56,174 nucleotides of DNA. It comes from 66-474 sp051961995. GTDB lineage: Bacteria; Pseudomonadota; Gammaproteobacteria; Xanthomonadales; Rhodanobacteraceae. This document shows positions 32,711 through 41,407 of the stretch, in pieces. Where the stretch lies: the NCBI GenBank assembly GCA_051961995.1, contig JBQCCR010000082.1, positions 1-56,174 of the forward strand, written 5' to 3'. Position 1 is the stretch's first letter, and the number at the start of each line of letters is the position of its first letter. The translations under genes and the position numbers were made by a program. Under the pieces are notes generated by a model. It had not been told where the DNA came from. It was given only the letters and a program-made list of their open reading frames with translations, and searched no databases.

Positions 32711-33265
32711 TTAGTGCATCGTGCCGGTCACGATCGGCAGATGCAGGCGACGCGCGGCATCGTGATAATGCCGCGCCATCGCGCGATCAAAGGCACACAG
32801 CACGATCCGCCGTGGCGTGCGCGTCAGCGCGACTTCTTCCGCCAGCACGCTGAGCGCGATCGCGGCCGCGGCATCGCGTGGATAACCATAGATGCCGCAA
32901 CTGATCGCGGGAAAGGCGATGCTGCCGATGTCGTTGGCGCGCGCCAGCGCGAGTGCACTGCGGTAGCACGCGGCCAGCAGCTCCGGCTCGCGCGCCTCGC
33001 CGCCATTCCAGATCGGACCGACGGTGTGGATCACGAAGCGCGCGGGCAGGTCGAAGCCGGGCGTGATGCGCGCCTCGCCGGTCGGGCAGCGCACATGCGG
33101 GCGCACCTGCGGCAGCGCGCGGCAGGCGTCCAGCAAACGCGGGCCGGCGGCGCGATGGATCGCTCCGTCCACGCCGCCCCCGCCCAAGAGACTCTCATTC
33201 GCCGCGTTGACGATGGCGTCCAGCGAGAGCGTGGTGATGTCGGTCTGCAGGATCTCGATCGCCAT
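32711..33265 (-). CDS. Macro-domain protein (O-acetyl-ADP-ribose deacetylase-like)
   Basis: 184 residues covering one complete macro domain. The ADP-ribose pocket motifs are DAIVNAANESLLGGGGVDGA then IHRAAG, GEARITPGF, FVIHTVGP and AFPAISCGIYGYP. The family (YmdB/MacroD type) removes ADP-ribose from acidic residues or deacetylates O-acetyl-ADP-ribose in the cytosol. It lies 6 bases after the mscL stop on the same strand, so the two may share a transcript. The family call is strong; the exact substrate is not determined by the sequence. Confidence 0.94.
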   Translation of the reverse strand: MAIEILQTDITTLSLDAIVNAANESLLGGGGVDGAIHRAAGPRLLDACRALPQVRPHVRCPTGEARITPGFDLPARFVIHTVGPIWNGGEAREPELLAACYRSALALARANDIGSIAFPAISCGIYGYPRDAAAAIALSVLAEEVALTRTPRRIVLCAFDRAMARHYHDAARRLHLPIVTGTMH

Positions 33266-33271
33266 GCAGCA

Positions 33272-33661
33272 TCAGGCGGCGCGCTGCTTCAACAGATCGC
33301 GGATCTCGGTCAGCAGGACCACGTCGGCGGCCGTTGCGGCCTCCTTCCTCGGCATGGCCCGCTCCAGCAGTTTGATCACGATGAATACCGCGAACGCGAT
33401 GATCAGGAACGAGATCACGGTATTGATGAAGGCGCCGTAATTGATCGAGACGACCTGCCTGGGATCGGGCGAGTTCTTGATGATCCATTTCAGGCTGGAG
33501 AAGTCTATTCCGCCGACCAGGATGCCGATCGGCGGCATGAGGACATCGTTGACGAACGAAGTGACGATCCTGCCGAACGCGGCACCGATGACCACGGCGA
33601 TGGCCAGATCCACTACGTTGCCGCGCATGATGAAAGCCCTGAAATCGCTGGCGAAGCTCAT
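33272..33661 (-). CDS. mscL: Large-conductance mechanosensitive channel MscL
   Basis: 129 residues from ATG 33661 (the frame extends to 33706, but MSFASDFRAFIMRGNVVDLA is the canonical MscL N-terminus). TM1 is VVDLAIAVVIGAAFGRIVTS, with the constriction Gly/Val pattern; the periplasmic loop follows with DFSSLKWIIKN; TM2 is FINTVISFLIIAFAVFIVIK; and the C-terminal bundle has LLTEIRDLLKQR. It opens on extreme membrane tension and releases osmolytes. Confidence 0.96.
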   Translation of the reverse strand: MSFASDFRAFIMRGNVVDLAIAVVIGAAFGRIVTSFVNDVLMPPIGILVGGIDFSSLKWIIKNSPDPRQVVSINYGAFINTVISFLIIAFAVFIVIKLLERAMPRKEAATAADVVLLTEIRDLLKQRAA

Positions 33662-33754
33662 CGTGTAACCCTCCATGATTGGCAGATTACCCCTGACCGG
33701 CAGCACATTGACTGTAGCGCAAGTGGCGCGCGGCGGCTAAGTCATGCCACCTGC

Positions 33755-34441
33755 TCAGATGATCCGGCCCTGCAGGCTTGCGATGCCCTCGAGTTCTGCA
33801 ACGAATGCATCGCCGCGCCCGAGCGGCCCCACACCCGCCGGCGTGCCGGTGAAGACCAGATCGCCCGCCTTAAGTTCGAACAGCTTCGAGAGTTCCGCGA
33901 TGATGTCGGCGACGGGAAAGATCATGTCGGAGATGTCGGTGTCCTGGCGGATTTCGCCGTTGACGCGCAGACACAGGCGTGCGCGCGACGGATGCCCGAT
34001 CTCGCTTGCTGCGCGCAATGCGGAAACCGGCGCGGAGCCGTCGAAACCTTTGGCCGTATCCCAGGGCAAGCCTTTGGCTTTCGCAGCGGCCTGCAGGTCG
34101 CGGCGGGTCAGGTCCAGGCCCACGCCGTATCCCAACACGCACTCCAGCGCGCGGGCAGGATCAATGTCGCGACCGCCGTGCGCAAGCGCAACCACCATCT
34201 CCACCTCATGGTGCAGTTCGCGCGTCACTGAAGGGTAGGGGACATCGCTGCCGGTCACGATCGCATCGGCCGGTTTCTGGAAGAACACCGGATTGCCGCG
34301 GCTCACCACTTCCGCGCCCATTTCCCTCGCGTGTTCCGCGTAATTGCGGCCGATGCAGTAGATGCGGTGTACGGGAAAACGCGCTTCGCCGCCCATGATG
34401 GCGAGTGAGGAAAGCGGTGCGGGTTCGATGATGTACTGCAT
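33755..34441 (-). CDS. Fumarylacetoacetate hydrolase family protein
   Basis: 228 residues, the length of FAHD1-type single-domain members. Motifs are IYCIGRNYAEHAREMG, NPVFFQKPADAIV, HHEVEMVVALAHGG with the metal-binding Glu residues, GYGVGLDLTRRDLQ, AKGFDGSAPV and GDLVFTGTPAGVGPL. These are Mg/Mn-dependent hydrolases or decarboxylases of acylpyruvates and oxaloacetate. The specific substrate cannot be told. It is divergent from the ABC exporter operon, and a short palindrome TGACA-CC-TGTCA (34489-34500) lies between them. Confidence 0.9.
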   Translation of the reverse strand: MQYIIEPAPLSSLAIMGGEARFPVHRIYCIGRNYAEHAREMGAEVVSRGNPVFFQKPADAIVTGSDVPYPSVTRELHHEVEMVVALAHGGRDIDPARALECVLGYGVGLDLTRRDLQAAAKAKGLPWDTAKGFDGSAPVSALRAASEIGHPSRARLCLRVNGEIRQDTDISDMIFPVADIIAELSKLFELKAGDLVFTGTPAGVGPLGRGDAFVAELEGIASLQGRII

Positions 34442-34488
34442 GGCTGGAGTCCGGTCAAAGCGCGAATGCTAGCGCGCGTGGGCGGGTA

Positions 34489-34500
34489 TGACACCTGTCA
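34489..34500. promoter_or_regulatory. Short palindrome in the FAH-hydrolase/exporter divergent region
   Basis: TGACACCTGTCA has two exact 5-bp arms around CC. It is in the 145-base divergent gap, so a regulator bound here could act on both genes. A palindrome this short can occur by chance. Confidence 0.3.
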
Positions 34501-34586
34501 ACGTCGCCGGCTGATCCGCGTGGGTGTCGCGCACACGCCCGTGCTGCCAAGCTGTGCCACACTCACACGCCGGATAGCGCAAGGGT

Positions 34587-35828
34587 ATGTGGAACGTGGA
34601 CAGCGGCGACTTGTTGAAGCAATTGCGCATCGAACGCGGCCAGCGCGACGACGAGACGCGCGCGCCGCGCTGGCCGTGGATCGCGGGCATCGTGGCGCTC
34701 GTGCTGATCGCGGCTGGCGTGGCGGCTTACGCGTTGCGCAGCCGCGCGGTCGAGGTGCAGGTCGTCAGCGCGGTTGCGCCAGCGGCCGACAGCGGCGCCG
34801 GTGCGGTGCTGCAGGCGACCGGTTACGTGGTCGCACGACGCGAGGCGACCGTGTCCGCGCAGATCACCGGCACGCTCACCGAGGTGCTGGTCGAGGAAGG
34901 CGAGCACGTCAGGAAGAACCAGATTCTGGCGCGGCTGGATGACAGCGGCTACAAAGCCGCACTGGATGCAGCCAAGGCACAGTACGCCGCCGCGCAGGCG
35001 CAGGTGGGCCAGGCACGCGCGCAGCTCGCACAGGCGCAGCACGATGCCAAACGTCTGGATTCGATCGCCGCGCGCGGCCTGGTTTCCAAACAGCAGGCGG
35101 AACAGGCGCGCACACAGGCCGTGACCGCGCAGGCCACCCTGCTCGCCGCACAGAAGGGTGCGCAGGCCGCGGCCGCGCAAGTTGCTTCCGCGCAGGTCAA
35201 TTTCGATTATTGCGTAGTGCGCTCACCCTTCGACGGCGTGGTCACCGACAAGGCTGCGCAGGTCGGCGAAATCGTCTCGCCGTTCTCGGCGGGCGGAGGG
35301 TTCACGCGCACGGGCGTGGCGACGATCGTGGACATGGATTCGCTGGAAGTGGACGTTGACGTCAACGAGGCCTACATCAGTCGCGTCATGCCGGGAATGC
35401 CGGTCGAGGCGGTGCTGGATGCCTATCCCGACTGGCGTATTCCCGCGCACGTGATCGCGATCATTCCGAGCGCCGACCGCAGCAAGGCCACGGTGAAAGT
35501 GCGCATCGCCTTCGACACGAAGGACCGGCGCATCATTCCGGAGATGGGCGTGCGGGTGTCGTTTCTGGAGAAGCGCGCAGATCACAGCGAGTCGATCGCG
35601 GGCGTGCTGGTGCCGAGAAGCGCGATCGTTCAGCGCGACGGGCATGACGTGGTGTTCGTGATTGACGGCGAGCACGCGAAGCAGACGTCGGTCACGACCG
35701 GCGCTGATTTCAACGACCTGAAGCAGGTCACGAGCGGATTGAGTGCGGGTGCGCAGGTGGTTGCGGCACCACCCGCGGGTTTGAAAGATGGTGAAAAGGT
35801 CAAGGCCGCAACCGCCGCCAACGGATAG
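34587..35828 (+). CDS. Periplasmic adaptor subunit of ABC/RND-type exporter (MacA/HlyD family)
   Basis: 413 residues. One membrane helix (about 31-49, WIAGIVALVLIAAGVAAYAL), a lipoyl-like half-motif (YVVARREATVSAQITGTLTE then VLVEEGEHVRKNQ), a coiled-coil hairpin rich in Ala/Gln (about 115-205), the second lipoyl half (FDYCVVRSPFDGVVTDKAA), then a beta-barrel and membrane-proximal domain. It probably bridges the inner-membrane ABC part to an outer-membrane channel, but no outer-membrane factor gene lies nearby. First gene of a four-gene unit with one ATPase and two permeases. Confidence 0.9.
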   Translation: MWNVDSGDLLKQLRIERGQRDDETRAPRWPWIAGIVALVLIAAGVAAYALRSRAVEVQVVSAVAPAADSGAGAVLQATGYVVARREATVSAQITGTLTEVLVEEGEHVRKNQILARLDDSGYKAALDAAKAQYAAAQAQVGQARAQLAQAQHDAKRLDSIAARGLVSKQQAEQARTQAVTAQATLLAAQKGAQAAAAQVASAQVNFDYCVVRSPFDGVVTDKAAQVGEIVSPFSAGGGFTRTGVATIVDMDSLEVDVDVNEAYISRVMPGMPVEAVLDAYPDWRIPAHVIAIIPSADRSKATVKVRIAFDTKDRRIIPEMGVRVSFLEKRADHSESIAGVLVPRSAIVQRDGHDVVFVIDGEHAKQTSVTTGADFNDLKQVTSGLSAGAQVVAAPPAGLKDGEKVKAATAANG

Positions 35829-35845
35829 CCAAGTCGCCATCCAGG

Positions 35846-35880
35846 CACTGGGTCCCGGCCAATCCCTGGCCGGGATGACG
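35846..35880 (-). repeat. REP-like unit between adaptor and ABC ATPase genes
   Basis: The reverse complement begins CGTCATCCCGGCC and ends GCCGGGACCCAGTGC, the same family as 6411-6501. It contains a perfect 9-bp hairpin (TCCCGGCCA-ATCCC-TGGCCGGGA, 35853-35875) between two genes of one operon, where it could attenuate or protect mRNA. Confidence 0.7.
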
Positions 35881-35901
35881 ATGAAAGCGAGAGGGACGAC
35901 G

Positions 35902-36642
35902 ATGAACGCAGCAGTCGCAGAAACACGTGATCCCGGCGCGAGCAGCGGTGCGGGTCAGCCGCTGGTGCAGATCCGCAGCCTCTCCAAGGTGTACCAACGC
36001 GGCAAGCAGAAGCTCGAAGTGTTGCACCACGTGGACCTGGATATCGCCTCCGACGATTTCTTCGCGCTGATGGGGCCGTCCGGTTCCGGCAAGACCACGC
36101 TGCTCAACATGATCGGCGGGCTGGATTCGCCCACCGACGGCAGCATCAGCGTCGGCGGCAAGCGCATAGACAAGATGGGCGAGGGCGAGCTCGCGCGCTG
36201 GCGCGCCAGCCATGTCGGCTTCGTGTTCCAGTTCTACAACCTGATGCCCGCATTGTCCGCGCAGAAGAATGTGGAATTGCCGCTGCTGCTGACCAGGCTC
36301 TCCGGCGCGCAGCGCAAGAGGAATGCCGCCATCGCGCTGCAATTGGTCGGCCTGGCCGATCGCGCCTCGCACAAGCCCAGCGAATTGTCGGGCGGCCAGC
36401 AGCAGCGCGTCGCCATTGCGCGCGCGATCGTTTCCGATCCGACCCTGCTGGTCTGCGACGAGCCGACCGGCGACCTCGACCGCCAGTCGGCGGAAGAAGT
36501 GCTGACGCTGCTGCAGCGGCTCAACCGCGAGCACGGCAAGACCATCGTCATGGTGACGCACGATCCCAAGGCCGCGGAATACGCGACGCACACGCTGCAT
36601 CTGGACAAGGGCGCGCTCGTCGAACAACAGCACATCATCTGA
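35902..36642 (+). CDS. ABC transporter ATP-binding protein (MacB/LolD-type)
   Basis: 246 residues from ATG 35902, chosen because it follows GAGGGACG and leaves the REP unit outside the gene (the frame is open to 35788). Walker A is GPSGSGKTTLLN, Q-loop VFQFYNLMP, signature LSGGQQQRVAIARAIV, Walker B LLVCDEPTGDLD, and the H-loop is VMVTHDP. The SALT of LolD/MacB ATPases matches (THTLHLDKGALVEQ end). It powers the two FtsX-type permeases encoded next. It ends 13 bases before the first permease. Confidence 0.93.
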   Translation: MNAAVAETRDPGASSGAGQPLVQIRSLSKVYQRGKQKLEVLHHVDLDIASDDFFALMGPSGSGKTTLLNMIGGLDSPTDGSISVGGKRIDKMGEGELARWRASHVGFVFQFYNLMPALSAQKNVELPLLLTRLSGAQRKRNAAIALQLVGLADRASHKPSELSGGQQQRVAIARAIVSDPTLLVCDEPTGDLDRQSAEEVLTLLQRLNREHGKTIVMVTHDPKAAEYATHTLHLDKGALVEQQHII

Positions 36643-36655
36643 TCGGGAGCGGGCG

Positions 36656-37819
36656 ATGAAATACTTCCATCTGATCTGGGCAGCGTTGTTCCGGCGCAAG
36701 GCGCGGACAGCCTTCACGCTGATTTCGATTCTCGCCGCCTTCCTGCTGTTCGGATTGCTGAATGCGACCCGTGTGGCATTCACCGGCGGCAGCGATACGC
36801 TCGCCGGAAACGAGCGGCTGGTGGTCGCCTCGCGCTTTTCGATCATGACCGGGTTGCCGCTCAGTCTGAAACAGCGCATTGCAGCCATTCCTGGAGTGGA
36901 AGGCGTCGGCCACGAAAACTGGTTCGGCGGCGTGTATCAGGACCCGAAGAACTTCGTTTTCAGCTTCGCGGTGGATCAGGATTACCTGGATTCCAACTCC
37001 AATCTGATCATCACGCCGCAGGCGCAACGAGCCTTTGCCAACACCCGTGATGGCGCGCTGGTCGGCGATGCGCTGGCGGCGCGTTATCACTGGAAGGTCG
37101 GCGACAAGATTCCCCTGCAATCGCAGATCTTCCCCCAGAAGAACGGTGACAAGACCTGGCCATTCGAGATCGTCGGCATTTTCAAGACCACCAAGGACGC
37201 GCCCAATGGCATGGACCAGATGTTCTTCATGCACTGGACCTACTTCGACGAGGCCAATCTGTACAGCCAGCATGAAGTGGGCTGGTACGTGGTCAAGTTG
37301 AAGAGTCCTGGGCAGGCCGATCAGGTGGCGCACGCGATCGATGCGCTGTCGGCCAACTCGGACCATGAGACCAAGACCCAGACCGCCAATGCGTTCAACG
37401 CCTCGTTCGCCAAGCAGATCGGCAACATCGGCCTGATCGTCGAGGCGATCATGGCGGCCGTGTTCTTCACCCTGATCCTGCTGACCGGCAACACCATGGC
37501 GCAGGCGGTACGCGAGCGCATCCCGGAGCTTGCAGTACTGAAGACGATCGGCTTCACCAATCGCAGCGTACTGGGGCTGGTGCTCGCCGAGGCCGTGCTG
37601 CTGCTGCTGATCGGCGGCGTGCTCGGTCTGGCCATCGCCAGCGCTCTTGCGCCGGGGCTCGCCAAGGGCAGCGGCGGCATGATCCAGCTGCCGCCGATCG
37701 GCGCGAGCAGCTGGATCGAAGGCATCGTATTGATGATCGTGATCGGGCTGGTCGTCGGTGCGCTGCCTGCACTGCGCGGGATGCGCTTGCGCATCGTTGA
37801 CGCACTGGCCGGCCGCTGA
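36656..37819 (+). CDS. ABC transporter permease, FtsX/MacB type (1)
   Basis: 387 residues with an N-terminal helix (about 15-35, FTLISILAAFLLFGLL), a large periplasmic MacB_PCD-like domain (about 40-260), then three C-terminal helices (NIGLIVEAIMAAVFFTLILL; RSVLGLVLAEAVLLLLIGGV; IVLMIVIGLVVGALPALRGM). The RERIPELAVLKTIGF stretch between helices is a FtsX signature. Probably a mechanotransmission-type exporter half, not an importer. It works with the ATPase upstream and the second permease 11 bases downstream. Confidence 0.9.
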   Translation: MKYFHLIWAALFRRKARTAFTLISILAAFLLFGLLNATRVAFTGGSDTLAGNERLVVASRFSIMTGLPLSLKQRIAAIPGVEGVGHENWFGGVYQDPKNFVFSFAVDQDYLDSNSNLIITPQAQRAFANTRDGALVGDALAARYHWKVGDKIPLQSQIFPQKNGDKTWPFEIVGIFKTTKDAPNGMDQMFFMHWTYFDEANLYSQHEVGWYVVKLKSPGQADQVAHAIDALSANSDHETKTQTANAFNASFAKQIGNIGLIVEAIMAAVFFTLILLTGNTMAQAVRERIPELAVLKTIGFTNRSVLGLVLAEAVLLLLIGGVLGLAIASALAPGLAKGSGGMIQLPPIGASSWIEGIVLMIVIGLVVGALPALRGMRLRIVDALAGR

Positions 37820-37830
37820 GGAGTGCATCG

Positions 37831-39144
37831 ATGAAGAAATTCCTGTCGGGTTTGGGCCTGTTCGCGACCGTGGTCGCGTGGCTGATCGTGTGGACGGCGC
37901 TGCCGTTGCTGGTGATCCTCGCGCTGGTGGTCGTGCTCGCGCTGTGGCTGGCGCTCACCCGCGCCGGACGGCGCACGCTTTCGGTCACGAACGTGGGTCT
38001 GAGCACGTTGCGGCAGCGGCTCGGTTCCACCGCCGTGATCGTGGTCGGCATCGCCGGCGTGGTCGCCGTACTGGTGGCGCTGCTGGCGATGGGCGAAGGC
38101 CTGACCGCCACCTTGCAGCAGACCGGCAGCAACGACACCGCCATCGTGTTGCGCGGCGGATCGCAGGCGGAAAGCAATTCGGTGCTGACACGCGACAACA
38201 TCGCCACGATCGAGGAGGCTCCGGGCATCGCCAAAGATGCGCAGGGCAAGCCGGTCGCGTCCGCCGAACTGGTGGTGGTGGCCAATGTGCCGAAGAAGAG
38301 CGACCCATCCACCGATTCCAACGTCGAGATCCGCGGTGTGGGCGACGAGGCATGGGCATTGCGGCCGGAGGTGAGGATCGTCTCCGGGCGCAAGTTCAAG
38401 CCGGGCCTGCGCGAGCTGGACGTGGGTCAGGCGGCACAGCGCCAATTCGCCGGGCTGGGAGTCGGCCAGCAGCTGAAGCTTGCCGGGCAGGACTGGGACA
38501 TCGTCGGCGTGTTCGTCTCCGGCGATTCGCACGAGTCGGAATTGTGGGGCGATGCGAAGTCGGTGGCGGAAGCCTACCGGCGCGGCAGCAGCGCGGAGTC
38601 GGTGACGGTGCGCCTGGCCTCGCCCTCGACGTTCGACAAGTTCAAGGCTGCGCTGATGAGCGATCCGACGCTGAAGGTGGATGTCTCCACCACGCGTGAG
38701 TATTTCAACAAGCAATCCGAAGGCCTGAGCAAGGTGATCCGCGTGGTCGGCATCACCATCGGCGTGATCATGGCGATCGGCGCGATCTTCGGTGCGCTCA
38801 ATACCATGTATGCCGCAGTGGCCACACGCGCGCGCGAAATCGCCACCCTGCGCGCGATCGGCTTCCGCGGCGTCCCGGTGGTGATTTCGATCCTGCTGGA
38901 AACGATGTTGCTGGCGCTGCTCGGCGGCGTGATCGGCGCGGCGATCGTGTGGCTGATCTTCAACGGTTACACCGCGTCGACGATCGGCGCCAACTTCAGC
39001 CAGGTGGTGTTCCAGTTCAAGGTGTCGCCGGCCCTGTTGTGGACCGGCATCAAGTGGGCGCTGGCGATCGGCTTCATCGGCGGGTTGTTCCCCGCCGCGC
39101 GCGCCGCACGATTGCCGGTGACAACCGCGTTGCGGGAGCTTTGA
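37831..39144 (+). CDS. ABC transporter permease, FtsX/MacB type (2)
   Basis: 437 residues. Two closely spaced N-terminal hydrophobic stretches (about 6-40), a second near 65-85 (TAVIVVGIAGVVAVLVALLA), a periplasmic domain, then three C-terminal helices (VVGITIGVIMAIGAIFGALN; SILLETMLLALLGGVIGAAI; IKWALAIGFIGGLFPAARAA). The RAREIATLRAIGFR loop is the FtsX signature. The two permeases are probably a heterodimer. The stop is followed within 10 bases by palindromic GGCGGGTCTTGACCCGG repeats. Confidence 0.9.
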   Translation: MKKFLSGLGLFATVVAWLIVWTALPLLVILALVVVLALWLALTRAGRRTLSVTNVGLSTLRQRLGSTAVIVVGIAGVVAVLVALLAMGEGLTATLQQTGSNDTAIVLRGGSQAESNSVLTRDNIATIEEAPGIAKDAQGKPVASAELVVVANVPKKSDPSTDSNVEIRGVGDEAWALRPEVRIVSGRKFKPGLRELDVGQAAQRQFAGLGVGQQLKLAGQDWDIVGVFVSGDSHESELWGDAKSVAEAYRRGSSAESVTVRLASPSTFDKFKAALMSDPTLKVDVSTTREYFNKQSEGLSKVIRVVGITIGVIMAIGAIFGALNTMYAAVATRAREIATLRAIGFRGVPVVISILLETMLLALLGGVIGAAIVWLIFNGYTASTIGANFSQVVFQFKVSPALLWTGIKWALAIGFIGGLFPAARAARLPVTTALREL

Positions 39145-39152
39145 CCGGAACC

Positions 39153-39288
39153 GTAAGGCGGGTCTTGACCCGGCGGTATGCGCATGGCGGCTCAAGACCC
39201 GGCCTACCTTTTTGTCAAGACAGCCCCTCGAGAACTGGAGGGCGGGTTTCAACCCGCCGATTAGGCGTGTGGCGGGTCAAGACCCGCC
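39153..39288. repeat. Cluster of GGCGGGTCTTGACCCGCC-type palindromes
   Basis: Four related units: 39153-39174 (AAGGCGGGTCTTGACCCGGC), 39189-39206 in opposite orientation (CTCAAGACCCGGCCTAC), GGCGGGTTTCAACCCGCC at 39241-39258 and GGCGGGTCAAGACCCGCC at 39271-39288. Each is a near-perfect hairpin, and the first two pair with each other. The cluster separates the convergent exporter and LpxO-like genes, and the last unit runs into the coding end of the latter. A further partial unit lies at 41429. Confidence 0.85.
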
Positions 39289-40217
39289 CTACGTTCGTGG
39301 CACAACATCCGCCACGGCACGAAGATCGCCGCCAGAATCGCGATCAGCAGCGTCCACTTCGCGGCGTAATAGAGCTTGCGGTTGCGTTTCTTGAACGCCT
39401 TGGATACCCGGCGGATCACGTAGACATACTTGAAGATGCGATTGATGCCGCCGGTGCGGTCGCCTTGCATGTTGGGTGCGGAACCGGCGGCCAAGAAATG
39501 CCGCGCGACAAAACGATTGAGCGCGCCCGCCCAGCGGAATCTCATCGGCCGCTCGACGTCGCAGAACAGGATGATGCGGTTTTCGCTGGTCTCGTTGGCC
39601 GCCCAATGAATGTAGGTTTCGTCGAACAGCACGCCTTGGCCATCCCGCCAGCTGTACGGCTCGTCATCCACGCGGATCCAGCAGCGATCGTCGTTGGGCG
39701 TGATCAATCCCAGGTGATAACGCAGCGAACCCGCGTACGGATCGCGGTGCTTGCCGAGATTGCTGCCCGGCGGCAGCTCCGCGAACATCGCCGCCTTCAC
39801 GTTCGGCGCGGAGCGCAGCAGTTCCACCGTGCGCGGACACAGCTCCTGTGCCGACGGATGCGGCTGCTCGTCGTACCACTTCAGGTAAAAGCGCTTCCAG
39901 CCGGTACGGAAGAATGAGTGGAACCCGGCGTCGTCGTAATCGCCGGAAGCCTTGATGTGGCTGGCCTGCGAAAGCGCGATCGCCTCCTCGCGAATTTCGC
40001 GCCAGTGGCTGCGCAGGTTTTCCAGTTCGGGAAAATCGGCCGTGGCGAGATAGGGCGTGCGCGCCACCTTCGAGAACGCATACATCAGCACATTGATCGG
40101 CGCCATGAACGTGGAGTGATCGGTCACCTGGCGCGCGAACCGGTGACGCACGCGTCCGCGCAGGTGCACGTAGATCGCGCAGGCAATCAGGATGCCGAGG
40201 ATGATCCACTTCGTCAT
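39261..40217 (-). CDS. LpxO-like aspartyl/asparaginyl beta-hydroxylase family protein
   Basis: 318 residues. Helix 1-18 (WIILGILIACAIYVHL) anchors a cytoplasmic Fe(II)/2-oxoglutarate dioxygenase domain: H157-x-D159 (NLGKHRDPYAGSLRYHLGL), H204 (FDETYIHWAANET) and R214 for 2-oxoglutarate. A second hydrophobic stretch is near 289-308. The layout matches LpxO, which hydroxylates the lipid A secondary acyl chain, but peptidyl or other lipid substrates cannot be excluded. The last residues (RRAGLDPPHA) are encoded by a GGCGGGTC palindrome, so the native C-terminus has probably been replaced or extended by repeat insertion. Confidence 0.85.
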   Translation of the reverse strand: MTKWIILGILIACAIYVHLRGRVRHRFARQVTDHSTFMAPINVLMYAFSKVARTPYLATADFPELENLRSHWREIREEAIALSQASHIKASGDYDDAGFHSFFRTGWKRFYLKWYDEQPHPSAQELCPRTVELLRSAPNVKAAMFAELPPGSNLGKHRDPYAGSLRYHLGLITPNDDRCWIRVDDEPYSWRDGQGVLFDETYIHWAANETSENRIILFCDVERPMRFRWAGALNRFVARHFLAAGSAPNMQGDRTGGINRIFKYVYVIRRVSKAFKKRNRKLYYAAKWTLLIAILAAIFVPWRMLCHERRAGLDPPHA

Positions 40218-40317
40218 TGGCGGCGGGTGTGTGAGTGCGTGGCTCTTTTTAGAAATGCGGCCACGGATGGCGCTTGGTCGTTGCCGTCCATGCCAAGGGC
40301 TCCGCGACCCGCCAAGT

Positions 40318-41235
40318 TTAACGCGTGCGGCGCAGGGGCAACGCCTTGGCCAGCGTGATCAGCGCCACGCCGAGCAGGATCACCACCATGCCTGCCAATT
40401 CCAGCGTGCCGACCTGTTCGCCGGCGACCACTGCGCCGATCAGCACCGCCACCGGAGGATTCACGTAGGCGTAGCTGGCCGACAGCGCCGGGCGCACGGC
40501 GCGCAGCAGGAACAGATAGGCGGTGAAGGCGATGATCGAACCGAAGATCGCCAGATACACGAGGGCAATGACCGATTGCACCGGCACGTGCGTCGGCAGC
40601 GGTTCGCCGGATGCGAAGGCCATGAGTCCGAGCGCGGGCGCCGCGCACAGCATCTGCGCCGCCACGTTCATGGGCCCGCGCGGCAAATCCTGTCTGCGGC
40701 TCCAGATCGAACCGAACGCCCACGCCGCGGTGGCAATCAGCAACGCGATCGCCGCCCACGGCGATGCGCGCAGATCGCCGCCGCTGTTGAGCAACACCAC
40801 GCCCACGAAACCGACGATCAGGCCGAACACCTCGGCGCGGCGCGGCCATTCGCGATAGGCGCACAGCACCAGCGCCACGAACAAGGGTTCACCGGCGATC
40901 GCCACCGCGGCCACACCGGAGGCCACGTACTGTTCGGCGAAGCACACCAGCCCGTTGCCGAACGCCAACAGCAGCACGCCGGTGATCGCGGCATTGCGCC
41001 ATTGCCTGCGCGTCGGCGCCGGCACGCCGCGCAGCCGCAGCCACGCATACATCGCCGCGCCCGCCGCGCCGAAACGCAGCGCCGCCAGCACGAATGGCGG
41101 AAAGCCGGTCAGCCCGTAGCGGATGCCGAGGTAGGTCGAGCCCCAGACCACGTAGACGGTGGCGAGCGCGAGCGGGACCAGCCACCGCCGCGAGTGCGTG
41201 GCGTGTTCGGAAATGGAAAGCGCGGTGTCGTTCAT
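40318..41235 (-). CDS. EamA/DMT family transporter
   Basis: 305 residues from ATG 41235 (the frame is open to 41526, but the extension would be encoded through a terminator and the ada 3' end). About ten membrane helices, with the two EamA repeats (about 15-145 and 158-295). The first begins WLVPLALATVYVVWGSTYLG, and RFGAAGAAMYAWL and FGNGLVCFAEQYVASGVAAV are typical of the YedA/RhaT-like group. Members export amino acids or metabolites; the substrate is not predictable here. It is separated from ada upstream by a terminator, so it is probably transcribed separately. Confidence 0.9.
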   Translation of the reverse strand: MNDTALSISEHATHSRRWLVPLALATVYVVWGSTYLGIRYGLTGFPPFVLAALRFGAAGAAMYAWLRLRGVPAPTRRQWRNAAITGVLLLAFGNGLVCFAEQYVASGVAAVAIAGEPLFVALVLCAYREWPRRAEVFGLIVGFVGVVLLNSGGDLRASPWAAIALLIATAAWAFGSIWSRRQDLPRGPMNVAAQMLCAAPALGLMAFASGEPLPTHVPVQSVIALVYLAIFGSIIAFTAYLFLLRAVRPALSASYAYVNPPVAVLIGAVVAGEQVGTLELAGMVVILLGVALITLAKALPLRRTR

Positions 41236-41301
41236 GTTTTCCGGCGCCGATCCCTCGGCGCGAAAGTCGAAAAGCGGACCCGTGTTCGTACTTTCAACAA
41301 C

Positions 41302-41326
41302 AAAAAAACGCCTCGATGCAGAGGCG
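41302..41326 (-). terminator. Rho-independent terminator downstream of the Ada-like gene
   Basis: On the minus strand CGCCTC-TGCATC-GAGGCG followed by seven T (the A-run 41302-41308 on the plus strand). It lies 82 bases after the Ada-like stop and 67 bases before the EamA start. It could also act as an attenuator for the EamA gene. Confidence 0.75.
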
Positions 41327-41407
41327 CCGGGTTCCATTCTATCCGTGATCGGATGACGCGTTCGGGTCGCCGTTATGACATTTTTGTTGCGCTGGGTTGA
41401 ACGCGAT

